The notes under the pieces are model-generated. The model ran no database searches and had not been told where the DNA came from. It saw only the letters and a program-made list of their open reading frames with translations. A stretch of DNA of 64,000 nt from Taiwanofungus camphoratus (taxonomy: Eukaryota; Basidiomycota; Agaricomycetes; Polyporales; Taiwanofungaceae), in assembly GCA_003999685.1 (NCBI GenBank), contig CP021228.1, positions 248,001 to 312,000 on the forward strand. Reading direction: 5' to 3'. This document shows positions 48,357 to 61,695 of this stretch, in pieces. The position numbers and the translations under genes were made by a program. Positions within the stretch are counted from its first letter, which is position 1. Each line of letters begins with the position of its first letter.

Positions 48357-49541
48357 ATCATTCACTAATTCCTGGTGTAGCAAGGCGATCGAGTAGGTGC
48401 ATTTAGTGTCTAGCGTGTCGTCTTTCATGTGCTTATAATCCCTGATTTGCATGTTGTTCGGGTGTCATCGTTCGTTTGCCCCTGGAATCCTGACGCCCGC
48501 ACGTCTGTGCGTCTGGCTTTAATTTTGTTTCACGTATGCTGCCTCCTGTCTCCCAGCTTTATGCTACCAACTGGGAGAATACGTGGATTTCAGTGCCATC
48601 CACATGGTAGAGGCGTGGCTAGGGTGTGTGGAGTGCACCAGACAAATTGGAACGACTGTACAGCTAGGCATTCACTTAGTGTCCTTCATCAATTATATCA
48701 GCAGTTATTCCACGATTCTGACATTCGTGCTGAGATGTGCACTAGGTACGGTGTTGGCATGTACCTCATGTTGGAAGCTATGATGGTCGGCCCTAGTGGA
48801 CAATTTCGCGTCTCATCCTCACTTCTGGATAGCCAGTCAGCACAGCAGCAATTCTCTCCACTGAAATAAGGAGTGGCAGTGTATTGGGTCATAGACTTGA
48901 CTTAACAGCCTTGCAAACAATGCTGGAAGTTCCTCGAGAACCCTGTGCGGCGGAAGCAAGACGCAGGCCATGTCCGCATCTTTAAAGCAATGTCCGCAGC
49001 ATTTCTTGAAGGGATAGCGAACTATGTACAGCATATCTTGCTGCAAGATTGAATTACATGAACAAAGCATGTCCTACCTGATGCCTCACAAAACACCGCA
49101 TGGCGCAGCGCATGTTTTGGCGTTTTGAATGGAGTTGTTTGATTCCCGCCGATGCCTCATACAACCAATTTATACATTGAAAAGTATCCAATTGCGGATT
49201 TGACACGGGCTACAAACGTGATGCCGCCAATTGCCGTGCGGGTCTTCACAAGTTAGAACCTAATGCAATTACGCTCTGCAGGCACCTTGTGAAGCCCCAT
49301 TCCAGCAATTATTCATGGCTCGAGACTTGGATGATCGATAGCAAAGCGAAGACTCATTGAGATATTTTATCTTACTGTCTGCACCGTTTCATCGTGCTGT
49401 AGTCGACGTGTGGCTCTCGTCGTATATTCAGTGTACCGGGCGTTGCAATATATATAGGCGAACTAACACTATACCTGACACAGTCGTGCTGTGCGTGTCT
49501 TTATCCTGGTCTACTAAATCCCCTGCTAAACTATCTCCGAG
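48357..49541. other. Intergenic region
   Basis: No gene recognised between SDHB and the caspase-domain gene. An open frame of 146 residues at 48429-48869 lacks any domain or coding-like composition. Confidence 0.5.
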
Positions 49542-52077
49542 ATGAGCAGCAGACCAAAATCAGGTGGTCCTTTACGTTGGATACGGAATCTGCTGAGACC
49601 CGCCCGGGCTCGGGATAGCCGCGCCAGCTCTTCCAAGTCGCCACCTCATACGACAATGGGGCCGAGCGAGGATGATGGAGATCTTATGAGGTATGTACAT
49701 CGGTTGATTCAATATGATAACCCTGAAACAATAGGCGCAGACCGAAAATCCCGCCTAGTCAGTATTGTTCGTCATATGCCGATCTGTATTCGGTTCTTGA
49801 CATCTTACCTGTTCGTGCCGATACCGTAGTTTCACTCAGCGAAGGTACGCAAGAGTGAGTGCTCGGAAGAATATGTGACGCCATATCCCGAGCTGATGCC
49901 ATGAGATCAGCCCGGATTTTAGATCTGCTTCCAGGTTAGTCTGTGAGAACAGTGGTTCGCACTGCACAATTACCACTACTCTTCGACAGTACACAACCTC
50001 GCGTCTTTGCTTTGATCATCGCAATTGACAAGTACAAGAATCCCGACGATGACTTATCGGGTTGCGAGAACGACGGCCGTAAAATTGAGAGCTTTCTTCT
50101 GGACGTGCTCCTTGTACCACCTTCTCACATTGTCTTCCTGACTAATGAAGGTGCCACCCGTGCTGCTATCCTGTCGGCGTTCAAGAGCCACCTCATCGAT
50201 AATGAGAAAATCCAGAAGGGGGATGCTATCGTCTTCTTTTATGCTGGGCATGGCAGTCGTGTCCAAGCGCCGCCACAATGGCTGGCAGAAAACAATATGG
50301 TCGAAACTATTTGTCCTCATGACGATGGCGAGGATATTGAAGGCGATCTGACTCCAGGTATCCCTGATCGCACCTTTGACGGACTGATGCGGCACTTGGC
50401 GCACAATAAGGGTGACAACATAGTTTGTACAAAGTTTTCTCTCTCATCTCCGCATCCTCACACAAGCCAATGACAGATTGCTATATTTGACTCATGCCAC
50501 TCCGGGGGCATGTCGCGGGCCAACACTAACGTGAAAACCCGGTTTCGGCCCCCATCGTCCCCATCATTTTGTCTTCCTGACAGGATTGATCAGGAAATCT
50601 GGCAGTGGGGGTTGTCGAGCCGAACTGCGACAGCCGTTGTACCCACTGGCTTTTTGTACAAGGCAATGGCGTCTCACGTCCTTCTTGCCGCCTGTAGGCA
50701 GGACGAGATAGCTCTGGAGACTCGAGATACGACGGAGCCTGGCGGTGCATTTACCACGGCTTTGGTAAAGACGCTGCGCTCCTGCGATCTGGGCCAAATT
50801 ACATACGACCGCCTGATGGAGCTCCTCCCTGTTTTGCCTTATCAGCATCCACAGTGCGAAGGCATCAACAAGCATAGGATTCTCTTCAACGGATCCATCT
50901 TGAAGGATAGCGCGAAAACTTTCAAAGTGGTTAAACGTGGGGACGATTGTTATGTGCAGGCTGGAAGTATCCATGGAGTCATCGTCGGCACGGAATTCAA
51001 AGTCCAACCGCCCACAAATGACTTCAGAACTTGTAGCAGCGCAATGGAGGTTATTCTGGTTGCCATTCACGTTGATGCACTTCGGTGCAATGTCAAGCGG
51101 CTACCCGAGGGCATACCATTCGACATCCCGGATGGCACAAGGGCGGTTGTGTCAAAGTGGAACATGCATCAGCTGAAAGTCCACTTTCAGTTACCGAAGG
51201 GGAATTTGTTTACCACCGTCAGCGCTCATGAACGCTGCGACGTTTCCGTCATCGACAACGGTCCCGATGGCCTGCAGCTGCGGCGACTGGACCCGCTTAT
51301 CTCAAGGCACGCCAATCTTTTGGTAGATGTTAAACAACAGGAGCGTATCTCAGATATCCTCGACGCGGTTGCTCACTTCAACTATCATCTTTACCGGCTT
51401 AACAAGTCCGCACCATTAAAGAACAAATTCACAGTTCGGCTGCATCGGTTGCAAAGAGAATCATGGAATACTTATCGACCGATTTACAACCCCACAGGAG
51501 ATGATCTTCTTGCAGCTGATTCAGAACCCGTGGTCTGTGATGCAAACACACTATACGATGTCAAAGAAGTCAAAGAAGCGGTGATATATGACTTGGAATC
51601 CTATTACGGCTTGACACTGGAGAATTACTCGGACTACGACCTTTTCCCGTATGTGTTCTACTTTGACCCCAGCGATTACAGTATACAGGTAAGCGTATTA
51701 CAACCCAATTTGTGGACACTGCTGACCTCTACTGCTAGCCATGGTATCTTCCGCCATCGGAGACCATGTCAGCACCTCTGCCTCGTCTACAGGCGGACGG
51801 CCAGCCTTCGAAGTTTCCAGTCGGCTACGGTGCATCTGGCACTGACAGCATTCTATTCTCACTTCCGCCCGGCGCTACATCGGATTCAGGATTCCTTAAG
51901 GTGTTTGTCTCCACCAAATACGTCAGCATGGACGGCATCAAGCAGCTGTCCCCTATAAATGATCCCTCCCGGCAGGCGATTCCTACTGTATTTCCATTCG
52001 ACGAACTGTGGGATGCATGGGTCATTGTTCTCACTTGCTGCAAGATACCGCAGTCTGCTGTTGCTCGAGCATTATAA
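49542..52077 (+). CDS. Caspase-domain (peptidase C14) protein
   Basis: A cysteine peptidase fold of the metacaspase/caspase clan. The basic N terminus (RWIRNLLRPARARDSR) is followed by a linker and the p20-like domain: FALIIAIDKYKN, DLSGCENDGRKIESFL, then the catalytic His in FFYAGHGSR (about 50235) and the catalytic Cys in IFDSCHSGG (about 50490), which straddles a GTTTGT..AG intron at 50420-50477. The p10-like part follows (HVLLAACRQDEIALE, GGAFTTALVKTL). The C-terminal ~300 residues (to DYSIQPWYLPP and GTDSILFSLPPG) are a basidiomycete-specific extension I do not recognise. Introns near 49692-49734, 49858-49980 and 51690-51738 complete the model; the second is approximate. It may act in cell death or heterokaryon reactions (family knowledge, not shown here). 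Part of its tail is copied at 55.6-56.1 kb. Confidence 0.85.
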
Positions 52078-52539
52078 TTTCTGTTAGGTGGGATCGAAAC
52101 ACTGTTTTATAGGATATTCATGCCATTGCGGACTGTGGAGATTGATGTATAGAATATGGTTTGTTAACTATGGTTATCAGCTCATTTTACTACATCTTTG
52201 TAGTATCATGCTGTGCTATCGCCGCTGAACGAAGAGTTGGACGCAACTGAGGGCTGGACACCTCAGCACGAACACCCTTGGGCTTCTCACGATGATAGCA
52301 ATGTGGAAGTCCTGTAGACCGCCAATTCGGGACTGGTCGCTAATATTTGTTCTTGCTCGCCATGGCGTTGTGTGAAAAACATGCCATCTACTTAGACATT
52401 ATTCGCCACCATCAAATTTCGACCATCAAATCATTAAATATTAGTCTACTCCGAATATCCTGTACGATTGTAAGTATGTAACGAATGACTCCATCATGAG
52501 TTACACCTCGATTGCTGCGATCAACCATGTCAGAAGACC
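52078..52539. other. Gap between convergent genes
   Basis: No gene or repeat seen in this 460-bp 3'-to-3' gap. Confidence 0.5.
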
Positions 52540-53523
52540 TCACACATAATCCGAATTCTTCGGCCCGTACGAGTTATCAGGAGTAGTGAACGCGTACGGC
52601 TTCCCCGCCTCCAGGTCGCCGCGTTGGCCCGCCCACTCCGACTGCTCATTGTACGCACTCTTCATGACCGGGTCGGGCTGGGCATCGTTTCCGTTGCCAT
52701 ATCTGTTGTCATACGAGATACTGTCGTACGTCGTGCGCATGACAGGGTCAGAGGCGGGAGGGGCGGGATAGGGAGTGACGCTCGAGCCCACGCTCTTCCC
52801 ATAGTCACCCTCATCGGACGCAGCCTGCTCGTCCAGCTGGCTGACGTAGTCGTACACGATGGCACATCCGGCTGTGACGACCAGATTAGTGACGGGTGTT
52901 GAGGTGTTCGCCAGGCAGCGTACTCACCAATCTGGAACAGCCAGACGATGATCAATATGATGACGAATACAATCCGAATGGCATCGAAGCCCTTCTGGCA
53001 GACCCAATGCTCGACCTTGTCGGCAGTGTCGGCTTCGTTGGTGTGGCAGGCGTGCTTGTCGGTGTGGAAGAGCTTCCAACACCAGTAGATACCGATGGCC
53101 ATAGTGATGACTGTGTTAACGGTGAGACTGATGGCATAGCCTTTCACAAACGAGTGAATCTTTCCAATGGCACCGATGAATCTGTAATTACACATGAACA
53201 CCTCATATGAATGGCTGACATGAGGAAGATACATACCCCATTATGTTAAGGAGAAACATGAAGGTGTAGGCCAAGCTGAAGATTACGAGTGCCACAGTCT
53301 CTTCAGTGGTCAATCCCAATTTACCCGTTGCTAAAAGCGACCATATGCATCATTGCCAACTCGCCGTGGAGCATAACATCAGATACACACCATGTCTGTG
53401 AACCTCGAGCCAACCCAGAATAGTGAATGCTAGACCATAGGCAATGCCAAGGATTGCAGAGCATAGCACACCGAATCTGACCGGCAGACAGCAGCAGAAT
53501 TTGCGAGAACGAACGTAACCCAT
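52540..53523 (-). CDS. Four-helix membrane protein with acidic, tyrosine-rich tail
   Basis: The first exon starts MGYVRSRKFCCCLPVRFGVL (53523 downwards); its Cys cluster near the N terminus could be palmitoylated. Four hydrophobic helices follow: FGVLCSAILGIAYGLAFTIL, VALVIFSLAYTFMFLLNIMG, YAISLTVNTVITMAIGIYW and IRIVFVIILIIVWLFQIG. Between helices 3 and 4 is a hydrophilic loop with paired Cys and acidic residues (HACHTNEADTADKVEHWVC). The C-terminal cytosolic tail of about 100 residues repeats DPVMRTTYDS and DPVMKSAYNE and ends KNSDYV. At least four exons; the last runs 52863-52540. This architecture is common in Agaricomycetes but uncharacterised; a membrane-organising, tetraspan-like role is a guess. 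Confidence 0.75.
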
Positions 53524-54520
53524 GGTAAATATGTCGTGGACGTTAAATTAGACAACGAAAGTCGTTATAGTGCAGTAGAACACAAGCAATGTCGTCACAA
53601 TCGCGGAAAAATAGGCAGACAAAACACGGAGAGACCAAGAAATAAATGACAGAGAAGTGATGGTCGAAGGGGAGGCGCAGCCTGAGGAGACACTAGCAAA
53701 CGCTATGGCTTTTATATGTCCGAGGCGCGGTGTTTTGACAGCGTTTCACCTTGATACTTGTATCTGATGGGATGGAGCATATGCTGTGCATCCGTCGGCA
53801 AATATCACCATCTCTTCCGTTTTCTTGATGTCGCCTACGTGCTGTTGTGATGATTTCAGTCGACGGCTGGAAAACATGCGCGGTCGGGATACTTACCTGA
53901 GCACAGGACCGAGTGTGAGTATTCCGTTGTTTTCTCGACGGCCGTGTCAGAAAAGCGCTGCACGTGATGACGCCGTATAACTACAAGTTGAAAGCTCGCC
54001 TAGCTAGCACCTACGCACGCGCTCATCATGATAATCCTACCACATGCCAAGTTCACTGTAATAAGTAGTAGGCGAACCAAAGCTGAGGACGTCCACAAAA
54101 GCCCTCGAGTAAGTTAAAGATGAATGTGTTTCGCTCTCCCTCGAATTTGATTCCGTCACGAACCTTTTGAGTATACTTATTGCTATTATGATGCGAGTGG
54201 GTCTCAGCGCTCAAAGTCAAGGTTTGTACATTTACATGAGTACATATGTGTCGACTTCTGGATGCGACCACGGTGGTTTCTGCTTATCGGTTGAGTTCAC
54301 ACAGAGGCACGCATAGTTCGTTGGCCTCCTCAAGATCTGTGAAGAGGCAGTACATAAACTCTCGCAGTAAGACTCATTCACCAGTACGTGGACACTCTTA
54401 TCAATGTCCTAATCCTCCATTTCGCTTGCTTATCTGTCTGACAGTGGAATTTGTCCACCCAGTCTTGCCCGTTATCGCAGGTTCAGGCTGATCATAACTA
54501 TCTGTGTTCATACAGTATCA
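53524..54520. other. Upstream region shared with the F-box locus
   Basis: No gene recognised. The first part should hold the promoter of the membrane-protein gene. Confidence 0.5.
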
Positions 54521-55640
54521 TTGTCAGAACGCATCAGTATCGCTTTGGAACTCACGAAGCACGCCATGGCCGCGTTCCCAACTGAGATCTTCGAGCTAAT
54601 AATTGACTTCTTTTGGCCGAATCGCCAAAGTTTGTTGGCTTGCGCCCTGACATGTCGGGCCTGGCTTCCCTGGAGCCGTTTCAATATCTGCTACGATGTG
54701 CAAATTGCCAATTGCGATCAGCTCGTCGCTTTCTTAAATTTACTCAGGAAGGAGCCTCATCTCGGTGATATCGTAAGGGTTTTGCACCTTGCAAATGTAG
54801 CAAAATTTACGACTCAATCGAGGATCATCAAGTTACTCCGCATTTACTCCTGGCAAGACTCACAAATGTGACCACTCTGAAGATAGGTGATGCGGGAGGG
54901 TCAATGCTTAATTCCACAGCATTAAACGCCCACTGTGTCGACACATTTTACAAGCTTCGCTTCTGTTACCAAACTCGAGGTCACCAGAGTCAAATTTGCG
55001 ACTTTCATGGAGTTTGGCCACCTCGTTTGCGCATTTACTGGACTCTCCGTATTTATCTGTCAAGATGTGACATGGAAGGGAGGCAGTTTCGATTCTTCAG
55101 GCTTCGCACAATACAGGCCATGCCTAAAAATTAAATATCTCGATATTCACGGCCAGACCCGGGTTTCATGGATTGGCTGCTGTCTGCTGTATTGGTTGCC
55201 CATCTAGAGTCAATCGTCCTCCCCGATCTCTGGGATGGGGGTCAGGCGCATGTGACTAATTTTATGACCGTTATCGGGGCATCTGTTCATGAAATCACCG
55301 TAGGTTCCGCAGGGAAGGAAATGAGTAAGTCCTGTCGAGCATGTGGATGGTGCCGAATGCTGGGGATAGGCTTCTCATAGTATTCTACAACCACTGTGAT
55401 CAGTATAGGTGGGATACGGGGAGACACGACTCCGGGCCCCTTATGCAAAGATATGCAGACCACAGACTGCATGTTGACTTTCCGTCGGATCGCATTTACC
55501 TTGTCTCCAGTGCCATCGCTCGCTTCAATTTTACCTTTACGGGCGATTCGGTCGATCTAACGCTGCACCTTCAGTTGCTGTGGAGTTCTACAGTTTGGCA
55601 AGGCAAGAATCCCCGATGAGATACATTCTCGACAAGCAGA
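54521..55640 (+). pseudogene. Decayed F-box/LRR-type gene
   Basis: The N terminus is a good Agaricomycete F-box: FPTEIFELIIDFFWPNRQSL, ACALTCRAWLPWSRFNI, then HLGDIVRVLHLAN. Downstream blocks typical of the same family occur in different frames without introns between them: NVTTLKIGDAGG (about 54870), FASVTKLEVTRVKFATFMEF and DVTWKGGSFDSSGF (about 54960-55100), and DWLLSAVLVAHLESIVLPDL (about 55170-55230). The frame switches near 54850, 54945 and 55160 have no splice sites, so this host gene looks broken, unless the sequence has errors. It runs into a copied fragment of the caspase-domain gene. Confidence 0.65.
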
Positions 55641-55659
55641 TTCCCTTTTGCTCCGAGGA

Positions 55660-56130
55660 ACACATGGCTGCAACCAAGGCTTATGATTCTATTAGCGTGA
55701 AGGAAGTAATTATCTCAGACCTCAAGCCGAGACCTCAAGCATTTCTACGGTATAAAATTGATAAATCAGTCCAACCAGCATCTGTTTCCGTACCTATTCT
55801 ACTTTGACTCAGGTGATTACAGTATCCAGGTATGGTCTTTGGCTAAATTCAGGCTTAGGCTGATATTTACTTAGGCGTGGTACTTGCCTGAGCCTTGGAT
55901 GACGTCACCCCCGCTGCCTCACCGAGGAGTCGCTGCCATTGGCTACGATGATACTGGAACAGATACTCAAAGCATCTTGTTTACTGTACCCCTGGCGTTG
56001 CGTCTGACAGTGGGCTTCTGAAGTTCTGTGTCGGCCTCGTGGGTAGACATGCGACACATCGCACAGCTGTCTGCTTTCGATCGTAATCCGAGACGTGGTA
56101 CTGCCACCTATAAACCTCTACGAAATGACT
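55660..56130 (+). pseudogene. Copied tail fragment of the caspase-domain gene
   Basis: The fragment preserves KEVIISDL, FPYLFYFDSGDYSIQ, an intron at the same place (about 55830-55875), then AWYLPEPW, SPPLPHRG, AIGYDDTGTDTQSILFTVP. The caspase-domain gene at 49542-52077 has KEAVIYDL, FPYVFYFDPSDYSIQ, intron, PWYLPPSE, SAPLPRLQ, GYGASGTDSILFSLP in the same order. The fragment lacks the catalytic domain and its frame is not open throughout, so it is a partial duplicate of a host gene. Confidence 0.75.
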
Positions 56131-56692
56131 TCTCGAGATCATGGACCTATGCCATTACCTGTAGGGGAGTGACTCCGGCGTAAAGACTGGCAATCGCGAT
56201 GACACATTTTATTCTCATGTCATATAGTGCTCTTAGTGGTGTTAGCACAATTTCGAACTATTTGTTTTGCTGGCTGTGCACAGATTCTGTGACCGAGTAC
56301 GGTTCATACGATTATGGAATGCCGCCCTGATTGTTGCTATGGTTCCACTCTTCGTAGATTGTATTTTTACATGTATTAAAATTTTGCAACAATTGCGACG
56401 ATGCTATTGTAAGGAGCCCATTTTCTTTCGTTGGACAGCTTTGAATGGTACCCTTTTGAAATGTGGTTCCCCTAGATTCAGAACTTCGTTCCAGATTATA
56501 GAGAGCAGTAGATTGAGCACTGAATGGCCGGTCATCTACAGACCTTCGGCGGTCCTTCGCGTACAACATCCGAGCCACTTCAGGACTACATGCAATAGTT
56601 TCACTAGTACAAGGTAATAGACAGCGTCCTTATCATAAACAGTTCGAATATACAGGTACACCATCTTCTCACATAGTCTGGCGCTTGTACGC
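56131..56692. other. Gap downstream of the aldo-keto reductase
   Basis: No gene; short overlapping frames on both strands only. Confidence 0.5.
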
Positions 56693-58211
<1,519 letters not shown>

Positions 58212-58615
58212 TCTGATACCCAAACTCGAAGTTCCGCTTCAGAAAGTGAGGGCGGGGAGGAAAGGGGTTATAATGGAGGTTCCTGTAGCCACGCAACATG
58301 CTTGCGAACTCAAAAATAAATTTGGAACGACCTGGGAACGATTATGCCTTTCAGTCGTCTTATCTCTACCTTTGCACGCGTTGCTGGCGTACACGGACCT
58401 CGGGAGTCCCGCAGACCACTGTTGGAGGGGCACGTGGTAAGTGAAGCGATAATGACCCTATATCAGGGTTAGGGTTATGTGCTCCCGTGAGCCTCAACTC
58501 TGGTGAGAAAACCGTCATAACTTCATGGTGGAACAAGTCAAGATGGACTTCAAGTAACATGTAATGTATACGAGGGGACAAGATTTGAATGTACATCTTA
58601 AAAAGCACGAACTGA
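58212..58615. other. Short intergenic region
   Basis: Nothing recognised; it contains the promoter of the aldo-keto reductase gene and the 3' flank of the disordered-protein gene. Confidence 0.5.
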
Positions 58616-60505
58616 CTAAGGTTCGGTTCTGTACGACACAGGAATCTCGGAAAAGCGCCCATGTCGAGAGAATTTGCGAGCAGATGAAGTACCTGCGCTC
58701 TTGAGGGTGCCGCTCGGAGGGGGAGGGTCTGACCGACGAGGACGAAATAGGTATTTGAGCGCAGAAGTCTTAGGTGTGCCTATGGATATGCGTGGAGCAC
58801 GTAACTTGGAGGCCGGCGTAGATATCTTCGAGGTCACCGACTCAGCCGCAGATTGAGAAGTGGTTGCATGGTCGTTTGTGATTTTCGAACCATAGCCGAC
58901 TGGTTTCGTTCTGGATGCAAATCCGGAGACCTGAGGTGCAGGACTGGGTGGACGAAATCTAGGAAGTCTCGTATCAGGTCTTGATGTAGTGGGCTTGGAA
59001 GGCTTTGGAAGAGTGGTAGCGGGCGCGGCAATTTGCTGGCTGACGGTAACGATACTTCTTGAATGAAGCGGCAGAGTATATTTCGGTCCGACTGTGGTTA
59101 TCTGACGACCAGCTCCTGAGACAATGCCACTAGCTTGACCAGGCGTCTGTTCCATTGTCATATCTTGTTGATAGGCCTGAGTGAAGGCAGGTGGGGGCAG
59201 ATCCGAGCCTGGCTCTGTATCTGGAGGAGGAGTATTCACAAGCTCCGGCAAAGGGAGGCTCTTGACTGCGATTGCAAGCGTCTCCAACTGGTCAAGCGTA
59301 TTCAGCATGTCTTGGGGAAGACCCACAGCAGGGGATATTGTGGCGTCCACACTGTCTTCACCGCACTCGAGGGTCAATTGTTTGCTATGGACTTCTGCAC
59401 CCTCAAGAGCAACCGGAGCGGGGATGCGATTATGCTCTTGTTCGACGGTGCGTAGAAGATAGTCATTTGGTTTTGGAGCAGCTTTTTCCGCGGTATTCAT
59501 AAATCCAGTCAGAGAACGGCTATGGGACCCTTTTAGATCTGGAGGTGCTTTATGAGCAGCTAAGCTATAGTTCGGTACACCAAGACGTCGTGCAGTACTT
59601 TGAGGAAAGCCATAAAAGTGTTTCTCGCCTCTGAATGGTTCTTTGTCCGAAATAAAAGTAGCAGAGGACTGCGACACTGTCGCTGCGTTTGATTCCGGTG
59701 TCCCAAGAGCAGCAAAGGAAGGCGTCGCCGCAAGTAAGGATGGCTGAGCGCGGCGAACGCAATTGGTCAAGGAGATGGTAGACGAGTGTAACAAGCGAGT
59801 ACTAGATTTTGAGTTCTGGACTGCGAGAAAAGATGGAGTTGTGGAGAGCAGTGAAGAAGGGCCGCGTTGTAGCCCAGCAGATGGCATTATGATCGAGGCG
59901 GAGTTCGCAATGACCGAGGCAAGTGCCACAGCAAAGGAATCAGGCAGCGCATGCACTTCCATGTCCGGTTGCACCGCGACAGCCTGAGACGAGTCGCGAG
60001 AGTCTGGGTTCCAGGGGCCACCGGAAACAGTACGCGGCACAGAATTAAGAGCATTAGGACATCGAGGTGGTGGCATAACTAAAGGATTCACAGCGGAAGA
60101 GTCAAAGTGTTTCTTTGGTGATTTAGGAATAGAAGTTTGCCGGCTGTGTCGTATAAAGCGTCCTCGCGCAGTCTGAGACGCAACCCAAACAGGCACAGGA
60201 ACATTCTCGCGTTCTTCGAGTGTATTGACCTGAACAGGTTGGCGGGGGTTGATGTTCAAGGCAGGTTGTGGTGCACCGAGCTTGTGCATACCCTGTCCAG
60301 AACCCACACTCGACTGAGTCTTGTTACTCGTTTCCTTCAGTGCTTGCCTTTGGGATAAAGGAGATATTGGATAAGGAATACCGGACCTAGGGACAGGTAA
60401 CGCCGAACGCGCGTTGACATTGCGAGAGCCAAGGGAATAACGCGGCCTAGCAGGTTCTGGAGTAGGTAGCATTGCTTTAGGTGTGTGCTGTGTGCAGGGA
60501 AACAT
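58616..60505 (-). CDS. Large disordered Ser/Pro/Thr-rich protein
   Basis: A single 629-codon open frame with no intron, beginning MFPCTQHTPKAMLPTPEPAR; a second Met at residue 12 is an alternative start, and an upstream exon is possible. Composition is dominated by Ser, Pro, Thr, Ala and Arg, with many short basic-proline clusters (RPRYSLGSR, PKSPKKHF, RPRRSDPPPPS) that look like kinase or SH3-type sites. A more ordered segment DMLNTLDQLETLAIAVKSLP lies near residue 395-415. No domain, signal peptide or membrane helix. Its length makes chance unlikely. It may be a scaffold or regulatory protein, but I assign no function. Confidence 0.75.
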   Translation of the reverse strand: MFPCTQHTPKAMLPTPEPARPRYSLGSRNVNARSALPVPRSGIPYPISPLSQRQALKETSNKTQSSVGSGQGMHKLGAPQPALNINPRQPVQVNTLEERENVPVPVWVASQTARGRFIRHSRQTSIPKSPKKHFDSSAVNPLVMPPPRCPNALNSVPRTVSGGPWNPDSRDSSQAVAVQPDMEVHALPDSFAVALASVIANSASIIMPSAGLQRGPSSLLSTTPSFLAVQNSKSSTRLLHSSTISLTNCVRRAQPSLLAATPSFAALGTPESNAATVSQSSATFISDKEPFRGEKHFYGFPQSTARRLGVPNYSLAAHKAPPDLKGSHSRSLTGFMNTAEKAAPKPNDYLLRTVEQEHNRIPAPVALEGAEVHSKQLTLECGEDSVDATISPAVGLPQDMLNTLDQLETLAIAVKSLPLPELVNTPPPDTEPGSDLPPPAFTQAYQQDMTMEQTPGQASGIVSGAGRQITTVGPKYTLPLHSRSIVTVSQQIAAPATTLPKPSKPTTSRPDTRLPRFRPPSPAPQVSGFASRTKPVGYGSKITNDHATTSQSAAESVTSKISTPASKLRAPRISIGTPKTSALKYLFRPRRSDPPPPSGTLKSAGTSSARKFSRHGRFSEIPVSYRTEP

Positions 60506-61695
60506 TAATGAATATATGACTCGAAGATAACCGCGGGGCTTCCTGGGCTGACCGAGTTCTTAACGTACCATTGCTGGATCAGCTGTCAGCCGCTGAGTCA
60601 ACTCCACATATGTTATTCTTCATGAGCATAAAAAATTGTATTTAGGCTGTAATACTCGTACCTTTTCAGGTCATCAATTCTACTTACCCTAGCGGTGTCA
60701 ACTCGGACGACTTCGAAGTAAGCTGGAGTACTGCCATCTGTACGCGCAGGATATGTTAGTTATAGCAACTGGTGAACAGCTTCGCATGTAATATGAATGG
60801 GTAATGTTGTTTCAGAGAATTCATTCAGATCTATTCTAAGTTCTCAAGTTGTCTTCAAGAACAGTAGGCATGCGCATATTTCACGAATAAGTTCAAGTTC
60901 GGCGGCACAAGCCAGACGCCGGCTACATTCAGACCCTAACCCCAAGTCCTGCATCCGTTGCTCGCTGGGCCAGTGAGCAAACCGTCTGCCTTCCAGATCC
61001 AAAGCTTCGGTTCACTGATTGGTTGACCGAGCGCTCATACATGGCTGCTGGAATTGTGGCATCTCGCCGTTATTCTAATGGTGTAAACCCCGATACATGG
61101 TGAAGCGTGCCTAGTCACCCGAGTAGTGGACTCAGGATCTTCTCCTTGATCTCAAAATTCCAAAGTTCCATCCTAGTCTTGAGGGCCAGCAGACCGGACG
61201 TCTGACCACTCGAAGCCGGGCTGTCTGGAGGACAAGAAAATTTGTATTTTCACTCCTTCGAATCAATGCGTCGCATCGTGTAAGGGAAAATATGCAGACC
61301 TTTATCCCCTACTGTACGTTTTCTCGCCTCTACAACGAAAAGTTTCCGAGCCTCCAACTGCCCGGCCTTTTGCAATGGCCCTCTTTTCTGTTATCTTACC
61401 TCAACTCGGGTTCTCCCCTCATGGTCTTCCCGGTATTTCTCATCAAGTTCATCTTCTCTATGCTGCTTTCCAAACGTCCTCTGTTACTTAGTTACTGAAG
61501 CTGTACATAAAGATGGCGACCACAATTACTCTTTTGAGGTCGACTAACGAATAAAAATATCCTGAGAATCGAACATACTTGCCGAAATAGTTGTTATTGT
61601 TTGAAAGTTATGGGCGTCAATTGTTCTTGCCCTACTCCCACCACTCGGTGCGGGGAAATTGCTCTGCTCACCTTCAGGGCGAGCCGAACGTTGTC
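60506..61695. other. Intergenic region between divergent disordered-protein genes
   Basis: No gene accepted. An upstream exon of the minus-strand gene could lie between 60550 and 60740. A frame of 68 residues at 61292-61498 has no domain. Confidence 0.45.

Noticed and set aside
61591-61695. In-frame upstream start for the coiled-coil protein
   Set aside because: The 35-codon leader reads as non-coding and lacks the Ser/Thr/Pro bias that begins abruptly at 61696.
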